Positions 43,226 through 51,077 of a DNA stretch of 64,000 bases are shown here, in pieces. The stretch spans positions 41,704 through 105,703 of the forward strand of contig NZ_JAODTZ010000036.1 in NCBI RefSeq assembly GCF_025399795.1, read 5' to 3'. The stretch's first letter is position 1. Each line of letters opens with the position of its first letter. A program made the translations under genes and the position numbers. Origin of the DNA: Streptomyces rhizosphaerihabitans (GTDB lineage Bacteria > Actinomycetota > Actinomycetes > Streptomycetales > Streptomycetaceae). The notes under the pieces are model-generated. The model had not been told where the DNA came from. It searched no databases and worked only from the letters and a program-made list of their open reading frames with translations.

Positions 43226-44086
43226 ATGGACCACATGTTCGACCGCTCGTCCCTGGGCGCCTTCCTGCGCACCCGGCGTGCGGCGCTGCAACCGGAGGAC
43301 GTCGGGTTGCGTCGCGGGCAGCGTCGGCGTGCCCCGGGCCTGCGCCGCGAGGAGGTGGCGGAACTGTGCACCATGTCCGCCGACTACTTCGCCCGGCTGG
43401 AACGCGGCGACGGGCCGCAACCGTCGGAACAGATGGTCGCGGCCCTCTCCCGCGGTCTGCGGCTGACCCCGGACGAACGCGATCACCTGTTCCTGCTCGC
43501 CGGCTACCGCACCGCCCGCCGTGATCTGAGGCGTCACCATGTGAGCCCCGGGCTGATGCGGGTCATGGACGGCTTGACCGGCGCCACCGCGCAGGTCATG
43601 GGCCCGCTGGGCGAGACGTTGCTGCAGACGCCGTCCGCGGTGGCACTGCTCGGCGACCAGACCCGGTACACGGGCAACGCCCGCAGTGCGACGTACCGGT
43701 GGTTCACCGATCCGGCCGCCCGTGAGCGGTACCACCCCGAGGAGCACGACGACAACAGCCGGATCAACGCCGCGCTGCTGCGCGCGGCTGTCACCCGGGA
43801 CGGGCCAGGCTCTCCAGCGGCGGACTTGGCGGACGTCCTGCTGCGCACCAGTGATGAGTTCGCCCGATGGTGGGAGCGGCACGAGGTGGGCCTGAGATGG
43901 AGCGAGACCAAACGATTCGTCCATCCCCAAGTGGGGCGGCTGGACCTGTACTGCCAGCTCCTGCTCGAGCCGGACCAGGGACAGGCGCTGCTCATATTCA
44001 CCGCCACCCCGGGTACGCGGAGCCACGAGAAACTCGCCCTGCTCACCGTGCTGGGCACCGACCGTTTCGCCGCCGGTACCGAGTGA
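43226..44086 (+). CDS. MmyB-like helix-turn-helix regulator
   Basis: Protein of 286 residues. The N-terminal XRE domain reads GAFLRTRRAALQPEDVGL and RRAPGLRREEVAELCTMSAD, the hallmark of this family. The C-terminal part, MGPLGETLLQTPSAVALLGD onward, with RYTGNARSATYRWFTDPA, is the MmyB-type ligand-binding (PAS-like) domain that binds fatty-acid-like ligands in studied members. ATG at 43226 follows GGGGACC; 43217 and 43235 are alternatives. Paired with the divergent SDR gene. Confidence 0.88.
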   Translation: MDHMFDRSSLGAFLRTRRAALQPEDVGLRRGQRRRAPGLRREEVAELCTMSADYFARLERGDGPQPSEQMVAALSRGLRLTPDERDHLFLLAGYRTARRDLRRHHVSPGLMRVMDGLTGATAQVMGPLGETLLQTPSAVALLGDQTRYTGNARSATYRWFTDPAARERYHPEEHDDNSRINAALLRAAVTRDGPGSPAADLADVLLRTSDEFARWWERHEVGLRWSETKRFVHPQVGRLDLYCQLLLEPDQGQALLIFTATPGTRSHEKLALLTVLGTDRFAAGTE

Positions 44087-44469
44087 CACCACCCGTGGTG
44101 TCGGCGACACCGGCTCGGAACGGAGCCGACAGAACCAGGCCCCAAGGTCCTGACTTTGGTGGTGATGTCGGTGGGGTGCCGGGTACTTGGACACGTCGAG
44201 TGCCGCATTCCCCGAACGGTGTGTACATATCGGCACCGCAACAGGCGAGTTGGTGATGCGGATCTTCTCCGAACGCATGGCCGGGCTCAGGCGTTGAGCT
44301 GGGATGCTGCGAGGTAGATGGGGTGTTCGATCTCAGGTGGTTCGCGATTGCCTCGCCTGCGAGGGCGTCCCTGCGGAAGATGCGCCATCGCTTCGCCGCC
44401 GCTGCGCCCGTCCTTCGTACCGGATCCGGCATGGCTGGTGCGCGGCGGGACCCAACAGTCGTCTACGGC
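44087..44469. other. Region between MmyB-like gene and IS605 element, no confident gene
   Basis: A weak hairpin at the stop codon (gacacca / tggtgtc, 44085-44102) may end the regulator transcript. Minus-strand frames such as AAAKRWRIFRRDALAGEAIA have coding-like composition but no family match or start, so this may be an eroded gene. Confidence 0.35.
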
Positions 44470-44576
44470 CATCCCTTGATATTCGCGTGGAATCCCGGCC
44501 TTCGGGCCGGGCGGGAATGCGATGCTCGGTCTGGAGGCGCGAAGCGCCGGAGATCACTGCGTTTGTGTGGTGACGG

Positions 44577-45005
44577 TCAGGCCGGCCGTTTCTGGCTCTC
44601 GATGTACTCCTTGACGATGCTCAGTGGCGCGCCGGCGCAGGATCCGGCGAAGTAGGACGGGGACCAGAACACTGGGCCGGTCCCGATCCGGTTGATCCGG
44701 CCGGTGTACTCCGCTCGCAGGTAGCGGGAGCTGACGCCCTTGAGGCTGTTGACGAGCTTGGACAGGGCGATCTTCGGCGGGTAGTGCACGAGCAGGTGGA
44801 CGTGATCGCCTTCGCCGTTGAACTCCCGCAGTTCCGCGCCGAAGCTTTCGCACACATCGCGCATGATCTCCTCGCAGCGCGTCAGCATCTCGCCGTTGAA
44901 GATCTCCCGCCGGTATTTCGTGACGAACACCAAGTGTGCGTGGAGGTTGAAAACGACATGATTTCCTCGTCGGACATCGGGATCTGGTTCCCAGCGCGGT
45001 GACAT
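44577..45005 (-). CDS. tnpA: IS200/IS605 Y1 transposase TnpA
   Basis: Protein of 142 residues, the usual size. The HUH metal motif is H68-V-H70 (GDHVHLLVHYPP) and the catalytic Tyr is Y134 (IVKEYIESQ). It starts with the typical HLVFVTKYRREIF segment. The enzyme cuts and rejoins single-stranded DNA at the element ends through a 5'-phosphotyrosine link and acts as a dimer. ATG at 45005. Divergent from tnpB across 48 bp that must hold both promoters. Confidence 0.93.
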   Translation of the reverse strand: MSPRWEPDPDVRRGNHVVFNLHAHLVFVTKYRREIFNGEMLTRCEEIMRDVCESFGAELREFNGEGDHVHLLVHYPPKIALSKLVNSLKGVSSRYLRAEYTGRINRIGTGPVFWSPSYFAGSCAGAPLSIVKEYIESQKRPA

Positions 45006-45053
45006 ACACCAAGTGTAGTAGGATCGAGTGGACTCGACCGGGGGGTGGGCTGG

Positions 45054-46268
45054 ATGATCCGTGCGTACAGATTCCTGCTGCGGCCCACCGTCCGTCAGGC
45101 GCAGGCACTTTCCGAGATGCTGCGGGATCACTGCTCCCTCTACAACGGGGCCCTGCAGGAACGCCGCGACGCCTACCGGCACCCGTCGAAGACCAGCGTC
45201 CAGTACGGGATGCAGTCCGCGCAGCTCAAGGAGATCCGGGCATTCGACCCGGAGCGCCAGGGCCGCTGGTCCTTCAGCTCGCAGCAGGCCACTCTGCGCC
45301 GCCTGGACAAGGCGTTCGCCGCGTTCTTCCGGCGCGCCAAGTCCGGCGACACCCCGGGCTACCCGCGCTTTCGCGGGGTGAACTGGTTCGACACGGTGGA
45401 CTTCCCCAAGGACGGGGACGGCTGCCGCTGGGACTCCACCCCGCACGACCCGGTCACCCGCGTCCGCCTCCAGGGTGTCGGGCATGTGAAGGTCAACCAG
45501 CACCGCGCCGTGAAAGGCAGGGTCAAGACCGTCTCCGTCAAGCGTGAGGGCCGCAAGTGGTTCGTGGTGCTCACCGCCGAACAGGACCAACCGCAGCCGC
45601 TGCCCGCGACTGGCAGCGTGGTCGGGATCGACCTGGGCATCGCGAACTTCCTCGCCGACTCGAACGGCGTCTTCGTGCCCAACCCGCGCCACGGCCGTCG
45701 TGCGGCCACCAAGCTCCAGGCCGCGCAGCAGGCACTGTCGCGCTTCCCGCGCCGCAAGGCCAAGGACCGCACCGCCAACCACCAGCGCGCGGTGGAGAAG
45801 GTCGCCCGACTGCACGGCAAGATCCGCCGTCAGCGGCTGGACCACGCGCACAAGATCGCCCTGGACCTGGTCCGCGCACACGATGTCATCGCGCACGAGG
45901 ACCTCCAGATCCGCAACATGAGCAAGGTCCCAGCATCGAAGCCCGACCCCGGCCGGTCGGGCGTGTTCCTGCCCAACGGGGCAGCCGCCAAGGCCGGACT
46001 CAACAAGTCGATCAGCGATGCCGGTTGGGGGGTGTTCCTGACGATCCTGCACGCCAAGGCTGAGAGCGCCGGACGGGAAGTGATCGCCGTGGACCCCCGC
46101 AACACCTCACGCACCTGCCCCCACTGCGGGCACACCGCCAAGGAGAACCGGCCCACACAGGAAAGATTCTGCTGCCTCTTGTGCGGCCACACCGCGCACG
46201 CCGACACGGTCGGGGCAGTCAACGTTCTACGGGCCGGGCTGGTCCGTCGCCACGCCGACCCGGCATAG
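45054..46268 (+). CDS. tnpB: RNA-guided nuclease TnpB of the IS605 element
   Basis: Protein of 404 residues, full length for TnpB. The RuvC triad is present: D193 (GIDLGIANF), E282 (AHEDLQIRNM) and D384 (HADTVGAVNV). A zinc ribbon CPHCGH / CCLLCGH lies between the second and third sites. The N-terminal wedge starts MIRAYRFLLRPT. TnpB cuts DNA next to a short target-adjacent motif guided by RNA from the element's right end, which promotes element retention. The ATG at 45054 follows a G-rich ribosome site; ATG 45045 is less likely. Confidence 0.93.
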   Translation: MIRAYRFLLRPTVRQAQALSEMLRDHCSLYNGALQERRDAYRHPSKTSVQYGMQSAQLKEIRAFDPERQGRWSFSSQQATLRRLDKAFAAFFRRAKSGDTPGYPRFRGVNWFDTVDFPKDGDGCRWDSTPHDPVTRVRLQGVGHVKVNQHRAVKGRVKTVSVKREGRKWFVVLTAEQDQPQPLPATGSVVGIDLGIANFLADSNGVFVPNPRHGRRAATKLQAAQQALSRFPRRKAKDRTANHQRAVEKVARLHGKIRRQRLDHAHKIALDLVRAHDVIAHEDLQIRNMSKVPASKPDPGRSGVFLPNGAAAKAGLNKSISDAGWGVFLTILHAKAESAGREVIAVDPRNTSRTCPHCGHTAKENRPTQERFCCLLCGHTAHADTVGAVNVLRAGLVRRHADPA

Positions 46269-46304
46269 CGAGAAGCCCCGTCCTTCAGGACGGGGAGGAG
46301 TCAC
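46150..46304 (+). ncRNA. Probable omega (right-end) RNA of TnpB
   Basis: In IS605 elements the guide RNA overlaps the tnpB 3' end and extends over the right end, with the guide being the flanking DNA. Here that gives a segment with the hairpin ccccgtcc / ggacgggg. The 5' limit is a guess; the guide would begin after 46304 (gaacttgccgccggtgacac). Confidence 0.45.
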
Positions 46305-46501
46305 GAACTTGCCGCCGGTGACACCGGATGTCATCCTCCCCGGAGTTGCCTCCCGGCTGCCCGAGTCACTCGCTGTGCCAGGTTTATCCGTCAGGGCGCG
46401 TCCGCCGATCGCCGGGTCAACAACCTTGCCACGGCGAGAGATTGCCCTCGGACGGCATCGAGCAAGCGAGCGGAACGAAGTTGAGGGCGGGTGGTTTGCA
46501 G

Positions 46502-47743
46502 ATGCGCGTGGCAGTCGTCGGAGCCGGTCTCGGCGGCCTTTGTCTGGCCCAGGGGCTCAGACGGGCCGGCATCGATGTCGTCGTGTACGAGCGCGACTTC
46601 GGCCTGGACGCCCGACAGCAGGGCTACCGACTGCACATCGACGGACGGGCCGCGCAGGGGCTTCAGGCGTGTCTTCCGCCGGAGTTGTACGACTTGTTCC
46701 TGGCGACCGCGAGCAGCCCCAGCCGACAGGTCACCGTCGTGACCAAGCAGCTCAAGCCGCTGCACCGTGTCGAGTTCCCCGAGCCGGACATGTCCGTCCC
46801 CGCCAGGGTGAACACCTCGGTGGACCGGTTCGTGCTGCGGACGATCCTGCTGGCCGGGCTGGAAGACCTCGTGAGATTCGGGAAGACGTTCGTCCGCTAT
46901 GAACAGGACGACAAGGACCCCGCAGGCGGCGTACGGGCCTTCTTCGAGGACGGTACCCAGGACGTCGCCGACGTCCTGGTGGGCGCGGACGGCGTAGGCT
47001 CCCGCGTCCGGGGTCAGTACCTGCCGCTGGCGCGAGTGCGGGACACCGGGGACCGGGTGCTGTACGGGAAGACACCACTCAGCGACGAGAGGGCCGCCCG
47101 ACTGCCGGGCATGCTGTGGGACGGCTTCGCCGCCGTCGTGGGTTCGCGCAAGCTGGGCATGGCCCTCGGGCTGGTGCGGTTCCAGGAGCGGCCCGCCGAT
47201 GCCGCGGCCCGGCTCTGGCCTGCGGCGGACTTCGAGGGCGCGGACTCGTACGTCATGTGGGCGTTGTCGGGGAAGGGCAGCGCGTTCCCGGCCGACGGAC
47301 GCATGCGGGCGCTGGACGGCTCGGGGCTGCGGGCCATCGCCGAGGATCTGGTCTCGGGCTGGCATCCCCACCTGCGGCAGCTGGTCGTCGGGGCGGCACC
47401 GGAGGAGACGTTCTTCGTCGGCATCCGCACCTCTGACCCGGTCGGACCGTGGCCGACGACGACGGTCACGCTGCTCGGGGACGCGATCCACGCGATGCCG
47501 CCCAGCAGGGGTTCCGGCGCGAACATCGCCCTCAAGGATGCGGGCCGGCTGTGCGCCGAGCTGACGCGGGTGGCCGAGGGCGGGCAGGAACTGCTGGAAG
47601 GGATCGGGCGCTACGAGAGCGACATGATCGACTACGGTTTCACCGCGGTACGCGACTCCTTGGCGGTGGCTCGCCAGGGCGGCGGTCCGGTGGCGACCGC
47701 GGCCTCCCTCCTCTCCCGGCTGACCGGTCGTCGCACCGCCTGA
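46502..47743 (+). CDS. FAD-dependent monooxygenase
   Basis: Protein of 413 residues. GAGLGG at 7-12 in MRVAVVGAGLGGLCLAQGLR binds the ADP part of FAD; VGADGVGSRVR is the DG motif; LLGDAIHAMPPSRGSGANIA is the GD motif with the P-x-x-G-x-G run. This is the p-hydroxybenzoate hydroxylase/TetX-like class that hydroxylates aromatic or polyketide substrates with NAD(P)H. ATG at 46502 follows GGGCGGGTGG; the frame stays open to 46328 but without family likeness. A terminator follows. The remnant of a second such enzyme lies 300 bp downstream. Confidence 0.88.
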   Translation: MRVAVVGAGLGGLCLAQGLRRAGIDVVVYERDFGLDARQQGYRLHIDGRAAQGLQACLPPELYDLFLATASSPSRQVTVVTKQLKPLHRVEFPEPDMSVPARVNTSVDRFVLRTILLAGLEDLVRFGKTFVRYEQDDKDPAGGVRAFFEDGTQDVADVLVGADGVGSRVRGQYLPLARVRDTGDRVLYGKTPLSDERAARLPGMLWDGFAAVVGSRKLGMALGLVRFQERPADAAARLWPAADFEGADSYVMWALSGKGSAFPADGRMRALDGSGLRAIAEDLVSGWHPHLRQLVVGAAPEETFFVGIRTSDPVGPWPTTTVTLLGDAIHAMPPSRGSGANIALKDAGRLCAELTRVAEGGQELLEGIGRYESDMIDYGFTAVRDSLAVARQGGGPVATAASLLSRLTGRRTA

Positions 47744-47749
47744 CGGGCG

Positions 47750-47773
47750 GGCGGGAGCCGATCGGTTCCCGCC
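47750..47773 (+). terminator. Terminator of the monooxygenase gene
   Basis: ggcggga-gccg / cggt-tcccgcc forms an 11-bp stem (one G-U pair) 7 nt after the stop codon. Confidence 0.6.
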
Positions 47774-48020
47774 GAGACCCGGTCGTGGTGACCGCCCCAG
47801 TCGGCCGTCGAACCGCCGACGGCCCTGCGGGACGACGGCCGCGGCTGCCGGGAGCGCTCGGAAACGCAAGCCGCGCTCGTCGTGTGGTTCGCCGCCTTGC
47901 GATGGTTGCCGCACACGGCACGATCCCAAGGGGGCGAAGGTGGATCAGTACGAGCGGGCGTGCGTGGCACCCGCACGTTGAGCCCACGGGGGATTCGTCG
48001 ATTGTCGGGCGGCAGCCGGG

Positions 48021-48256
48021 ATGAACCCATTCGGCAGAGGGAGCCCGGTTCCGGATAGGGCTGCGCACCCCGGTGACCCCGAGGCCGCTCTCACGGAATA
48101 TGAGCAAGCCCTGCTCTCACGGAATACGAGCAAGCCCTGTTTCCCCGCAGTGCAGCGGCCGCCACCGACGGCGCCCAGCTCCACGAACTTCTCTTCGGCG
48201 ACAACACACCCCAAGGACTGATCGACATGTTCACCGGACACGGGCAGGACCGATGA
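48021..48256 (+). pseudogene. C-terminal remnant of a second FAD monooxygenase, frameshifted
   Basis: LTEYEQALFPRSAAATDGAQ followed by LHELLFGDNTPQGLIDMFTG and a TGA at 48254-48256 is the familiar tail of TetX-like monooxygenases. A 26-bp tandem duplication (48088-48139) puts this tail out of frame with the sequence before it, which ends in nonsense residues. The N-terminal and FAD parts are missing. Confidence 0.6.
48088..48139. repeat. 26-bp tandem duplication
   Basis: ctctcacggaatatgagcaa plus gccctg is repeated immediately with a single t-to-c difference. Since 26 is not a multiple of three, it shifts the frame of the monooxygenase remnant. Confidence 0.85.
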
Positions 48257-48608
48257 GCCACTCAGTGTGTGGGCCCAGGGGGCATCGATGAATCGGCCAG
48301 GGCGTGCTGTCGAGCCGGCGTCGGCTACTGCTCGAGAGCGGCGCCGCCATCGGCTCCAGGAAGCGGAGCAGGCATAGCGGCAGAGGTGGGCGGTGGAGGA
48401 AGAGCACTGGGAGAGCCGGTTCCGGCGAGCGCGTACGTCTTGGCGTCGGACCGGTGGGGTGACGCTCCGCCAGGTCCCCGAGGCGCTGCCGGTCACCTTC
48501 CATTCCCCGTGCTCCGGTCTCCGATATTGAACTGTTTATTGATTGCAGTCACAGAAGTGACACGTTTCTTGGAGTGGGGACGGTGCACGTTCGCCCCGGG
48601 CCTACGCT
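48257..48608. other. PaaX upstream region
   Basis: No gene seen. The right part holds the shared PaaX motif (48527-48550) and a dyad gtcac / gtgac about 10 bp after it. Confidence 0.45.
48527..48550. promoter_or_regulatory. Putative PaaX site, copy 1
   Basis: ttgaactgtttattgattgc plus agtc matches the 24-bp motif upstream of the hydrolase gene (49583) at 17 of 24 positions, including tattga and gca. It lies 59 bp before the regulator start, so it suggests self-control. Confidence 0.5.
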
Positions 48609-49469
48609 ATGGCGGTGACCAGTGTCGATGTCGCGGCCGAAACCACGGCCGGGAGCGGTCCCGAGCCGCGAACCCAGTCCCTGATGCTGACCTTCTTCGG
48701 CGCGCATGTGCTGGGTCGGTCCATCGCCGTGTCGTCGGGCAGTGTGATCGCCGCTCTGGGGAGGGTGGGCACTACTGAGGATGCTGTCCGGACGACGCTG
48801 AACCGGATGGTCAAACGGGGTTTGCTGGAGCGTCGCCGTCAGGGCCGGAAGACCTATTTCGGGCTGACGCCGCACGCCGTCCAGGTGCTGACGGACGGCA
48901 GGGACCGTATCTGGCGCACCGGCGCGGTCAACCGGGACTGGGACGGACGGTGGACGATGGTGGGCTTTTCGCTCCCCGAGGCCTGGAGCCGTGAGCGGCA
49001 CGATCTGCGCTCCCGTCTGATCTGGGCGGGCTTCGGGCCGTTGCAGAACGGCCTGTGGGTGGCCCCGACGCGTGTCGACGTCCGCGAGATGGTGGCGGGT
49101 CTGGGCCTGGAGCCGTACCTGAGGGTGTTCCGGGCCGAAGTGGAGTCACCGACCGACGTCCGTGAGGTGCTGGAGCAGGCGTTCGACGTGCCGGCCATCG
49201 GTGCAAGGTACCGGGTGTTCCTGGAACGCTGGGACCGCACCGACCCGCTGCCCGCAGCGGCCTCCGGCGACGAACTGGCAGGTCAGCTCCTGCTGCACAC
49301 CGACTGGCTCGACCTGGTGCGGCGCGACCCGCATCTGCCCGCCGAGCATCTTCCGGCGGACTGGCCCGCCGCCCGGGCGGAGACTGTCTTCCGCGGTCTG
49401 GCCAGCCGCTGGGAGCGCTCGGCACTGCGGGCCGCCGCAGACATTCTCGACACTCTGCCCCTGGGCTGA
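48609..49469 (+). CDS. PaaX family transcriptional repressor
   Basis: Protein of 286 residues. The N-terminal winged helix is RTQSLMLTFFGAHVLGRSIA, TTEDAVRTTLNRMVKRGLLE and RRRQGRKTYFGLTPHA. DWDGRWTMVGFSLPEAWSRE is the PaaX central signature, followed by RLIWAGFGPLQNGLWVAPTR. Family members respond to acyl-CoA thioesters such as phenylacetyl-CoA, though many sense other ligands. ATG at 48609; the GTG at 48615, 7 nt after TACGCT, is a plausible leaderless alternative. It is followed by a hydrolase and exporter gene carrying the same upstream motif. Confidence 0.9.
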   Translation: MAVTSVDVAAETTAGSGPEPRTQSLMLTFFGAHVLGRSIAVSSGSVIAALGRVGTTEDAVRTTLNRMVKRGLLERRRQGRKTYFGLTPHAVQVLTDGRDRIWRTGAVNRDWDGRWTMVGFSLPEAWSRERHDLRSRLIWAGFGPLQNGLWVAPTRVDVREMVAGLGLEPYLRVFRAEVESPTDVREVLEQAFDVPAIGARYRVFLERWDRTDPLPAAASGDELAGQLLLHTDWLDLVRRDPHLPAEHLPADWPAARAETVFRGLASRWERSALRAAADILDTLPLG

Positions 49470-49582
49470 CCTGCTCCCGGAGCCTCGGGTGCCTGCCTGT
49501 GCGGACCCGTTCCCGGGCCTCGGGCGCCTACCTGTGCGGACTCGCCTCGCGGATCTTTCTCGCGGGCCTGCCTGTCGCATTA

Positions 49583-49606
49583 TTGGGCAGTCTATTGACG
49601 GCAATC
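49583..49606 (+). promoter_or_regulatory. Putative PaaX site, copy 2, with -35 box inside
   Basis: ttgggcagtctattgacggc plus aatc. TTGACG (49594-49599) could act as -35, with TAAGTT (49619-49624) as a loosely spaced -10. Binding would block transcription of the hydrolase-exporter pair. Confidence 0.5.
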
Positions 49607-49674
49607 AAAAAAGAGCCCTAAGTTCGCAGCGCGCAGCAGCTTGCTCCCCCCATTCGACTTGCGGAGCCGCCGTC

Positions 49675-51024
49675 ATGCCCCGACCCCGTCTTTCGACCCT
49701 CGCCGCCTGCACGACAGCCCTCGCCACCACACTGCTCGGGTCGGCGACAGGCGCCCAAGCCGCGGCCAGCGAGGACTACTCCGGCACTCTGTCCGACGGT
49801 GCCACCTGGATCGCGGACAAACCCGCGCAGTGGAACGGCACCCTGCTCCTGTTCAGCCACGGATTCGGACCGACTGTCGCCGCCGACGCCCCGTCGGCCG
49901 CCGCGCAGCAGGCACTGCTGGACGCCGGCTATGCCCTCGCCGGCTCCTCCTACGACCCGCACGGCTCGATGTGGGCGCTCGACTCGGCCGAGCGGGACCA
50001 GTTCGCCGCGCTCGCCGCCTTTCGGGGGCAGGTCGGCACCCCGACCCGGGTCATCTCCGTGGGTCTGTCCATGGGCGGCCTGATCAATGCCCAGATCGCC
50101 CGGGACGGTGCGGGACGCGTCGACGGCTCGCTCGGCCTGTGCGGCCTGGTCGCGGGTGGCGTCGACCTGGACAACTACCAACTGGACGCCGAGTACACCC
50201 TGGCCACGTTCTTCGACCCGGCCGACGCCGACAACCTCGTGAACCTCGGCGGCCAGGCCGACGCCGCTGCTCTCGCCGACCGGCTCTCGAAGGCGGTGGA
50301 GACGGCGCAGCAGACCCCGGCAGGGCGCGCCCGGATCGCACTGGCGGCCGCCTACCTCAACCTGGCCGACTGGGCACCCGGTCAACAGCCTCCCGCCCGC
50401 GACGACTTCGCGGGCCAGGAACAGCAGCAGTACGCATGGCTGGCCCAAGGCCTGCTCCGCTTCATCATCCCGGCGCGCTGGTCGGTGGAGCAGTCCGCGG
50501 GCGGCAACACGTCGTGGAACACGGGCGTCGACTACGCGGGGCTGCTGCACAAGTCCGCCCACGCCAAGCAGGTCGCAGCGCTCTACCGCGACGCCGGGCT
50601 CAACCTCCGCACCGACCTGAACCGGCTCACCCGCGGTGCGGACGTCATGGCCGACCCTGCCGCGGTGGCTCATCTGAAGCGGACCTCCACCGCCGGTCAG
50701 GGGGTGGCTGTGCCGCTGCTGGACATTCACACCACCGCCGACCAACTCGTGCCCGTCGAGCAGGAGTCGGCCTTCGCCGAGAGGGTGCGCAGGGCCGGTG
50801 ACTCCGCACGGCTGCGCCAGGCCTACGTCGCCCGTCAGAGCCACTGCAACTTCACTACCGCGGAAGTGATCGCCGGCCTTCACGCCGTAGAGCACCGGCT
50901 GGACACCGGGCACTGGGACGACGCGGCCACCGCTGAAGAACTCCAGCACAGCGCAACCGAGTTGAACCTCGGGGGCGCCGCCTTCACCGATTACCGGCCG
51001 AGCCGTCCGACCGGCACGCGCTGA
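49675..51024 (+). CDS. Secreted alpha/beta hydrolase (peptidase/esterase-like)
   Basis: Protein of 449 residues. STLAACTTALATTLLGSATG ending AQAAA is a Sec signal peptide. LLLFSHGFGPTVAADAPSAA is the oxyanion region, SVGLSMGGLINA the nucleophile elbow, DIHTTADQLVPVEQE the acid and ARQSHCNF the candidate His. The large insert between residues 160 and 330 forms a lid. Similar actinobacterial proteins act on esters or peptides outside the cell. The ATG at 49675 has GGAG 9 nt upstream. It is 54 bp before the MFS gene and probably co-transcribed under PaaX. Confidence 0.8.
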   Translation: MPRPRLSTLAACTTALATTLLGSATGAQAAASEDYSGTLSDGATWIADKPAQWNGTLLLFSHGFGPTVAADAPSAAAQQALLDAGYALAGSSYDPHGSMWALDSAERDQFAALAAFRGQVGTPTRVISVGLSMGGLINAQIARDGAGRVDGSLGLCGLVAGGVDLDNYQLDAEYTLATFFDPADADNLVNLGGQADAAALADRLSKAVETAQQTPAGRARIALAAAYLNLADWAPGQQPPARDDFAGQEQQQYAWLAQGLLRFIIPARWSVEQSAGGNTSWNTGVDYAGLLHKSAHAKQVAALYRDAGLNLRTDLNRLTRGADVMADPAAVAHLKRTSTAGQGVAVPLLDIHTTADQLVPVEQESAFAERVRRAGDSARLRQAYVARQSHCNFTTAEVIAGLHAVEHRLDTGHWDDAATAEELQHSATELNLGGAAFTDYRPSRPTGTR

Positions 51025-51077
51025 CCGCGTGGCCGTTGCCTTCGCACCCCGAGATTCCCGCCCCTCAGGAGCCCTCC

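Larger units (their letters stand above)
44470..46304. mobile_element. IS200/IS605-family element with tnpA and tnpB
   Basis: Divergent tnpA and tnpB genes are flanked by the subterminal hairpins that this family uses instead of inverted repeats. The left-end hairpin is cccggcc / ggccggg, tetraloop ttcg (44494-44511). The right-end hairpin is ccccgtcc / ggacgggg, loop ttca (46276-46295), followed by aggagtcac. The right boundary is set at the terminal tcac (46304); the exact left cut is uncertain by about 20 bp. Both genes are uninterrupted and keep catalytic residues, so the copy looks active or recently active. Confidence 0.85.

Noticed and set aside
45006..46052. Extension of the tnpA frame to 46052
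   Set aside because: Antisense to tnpB; standard TnpA length is reached from 45005.
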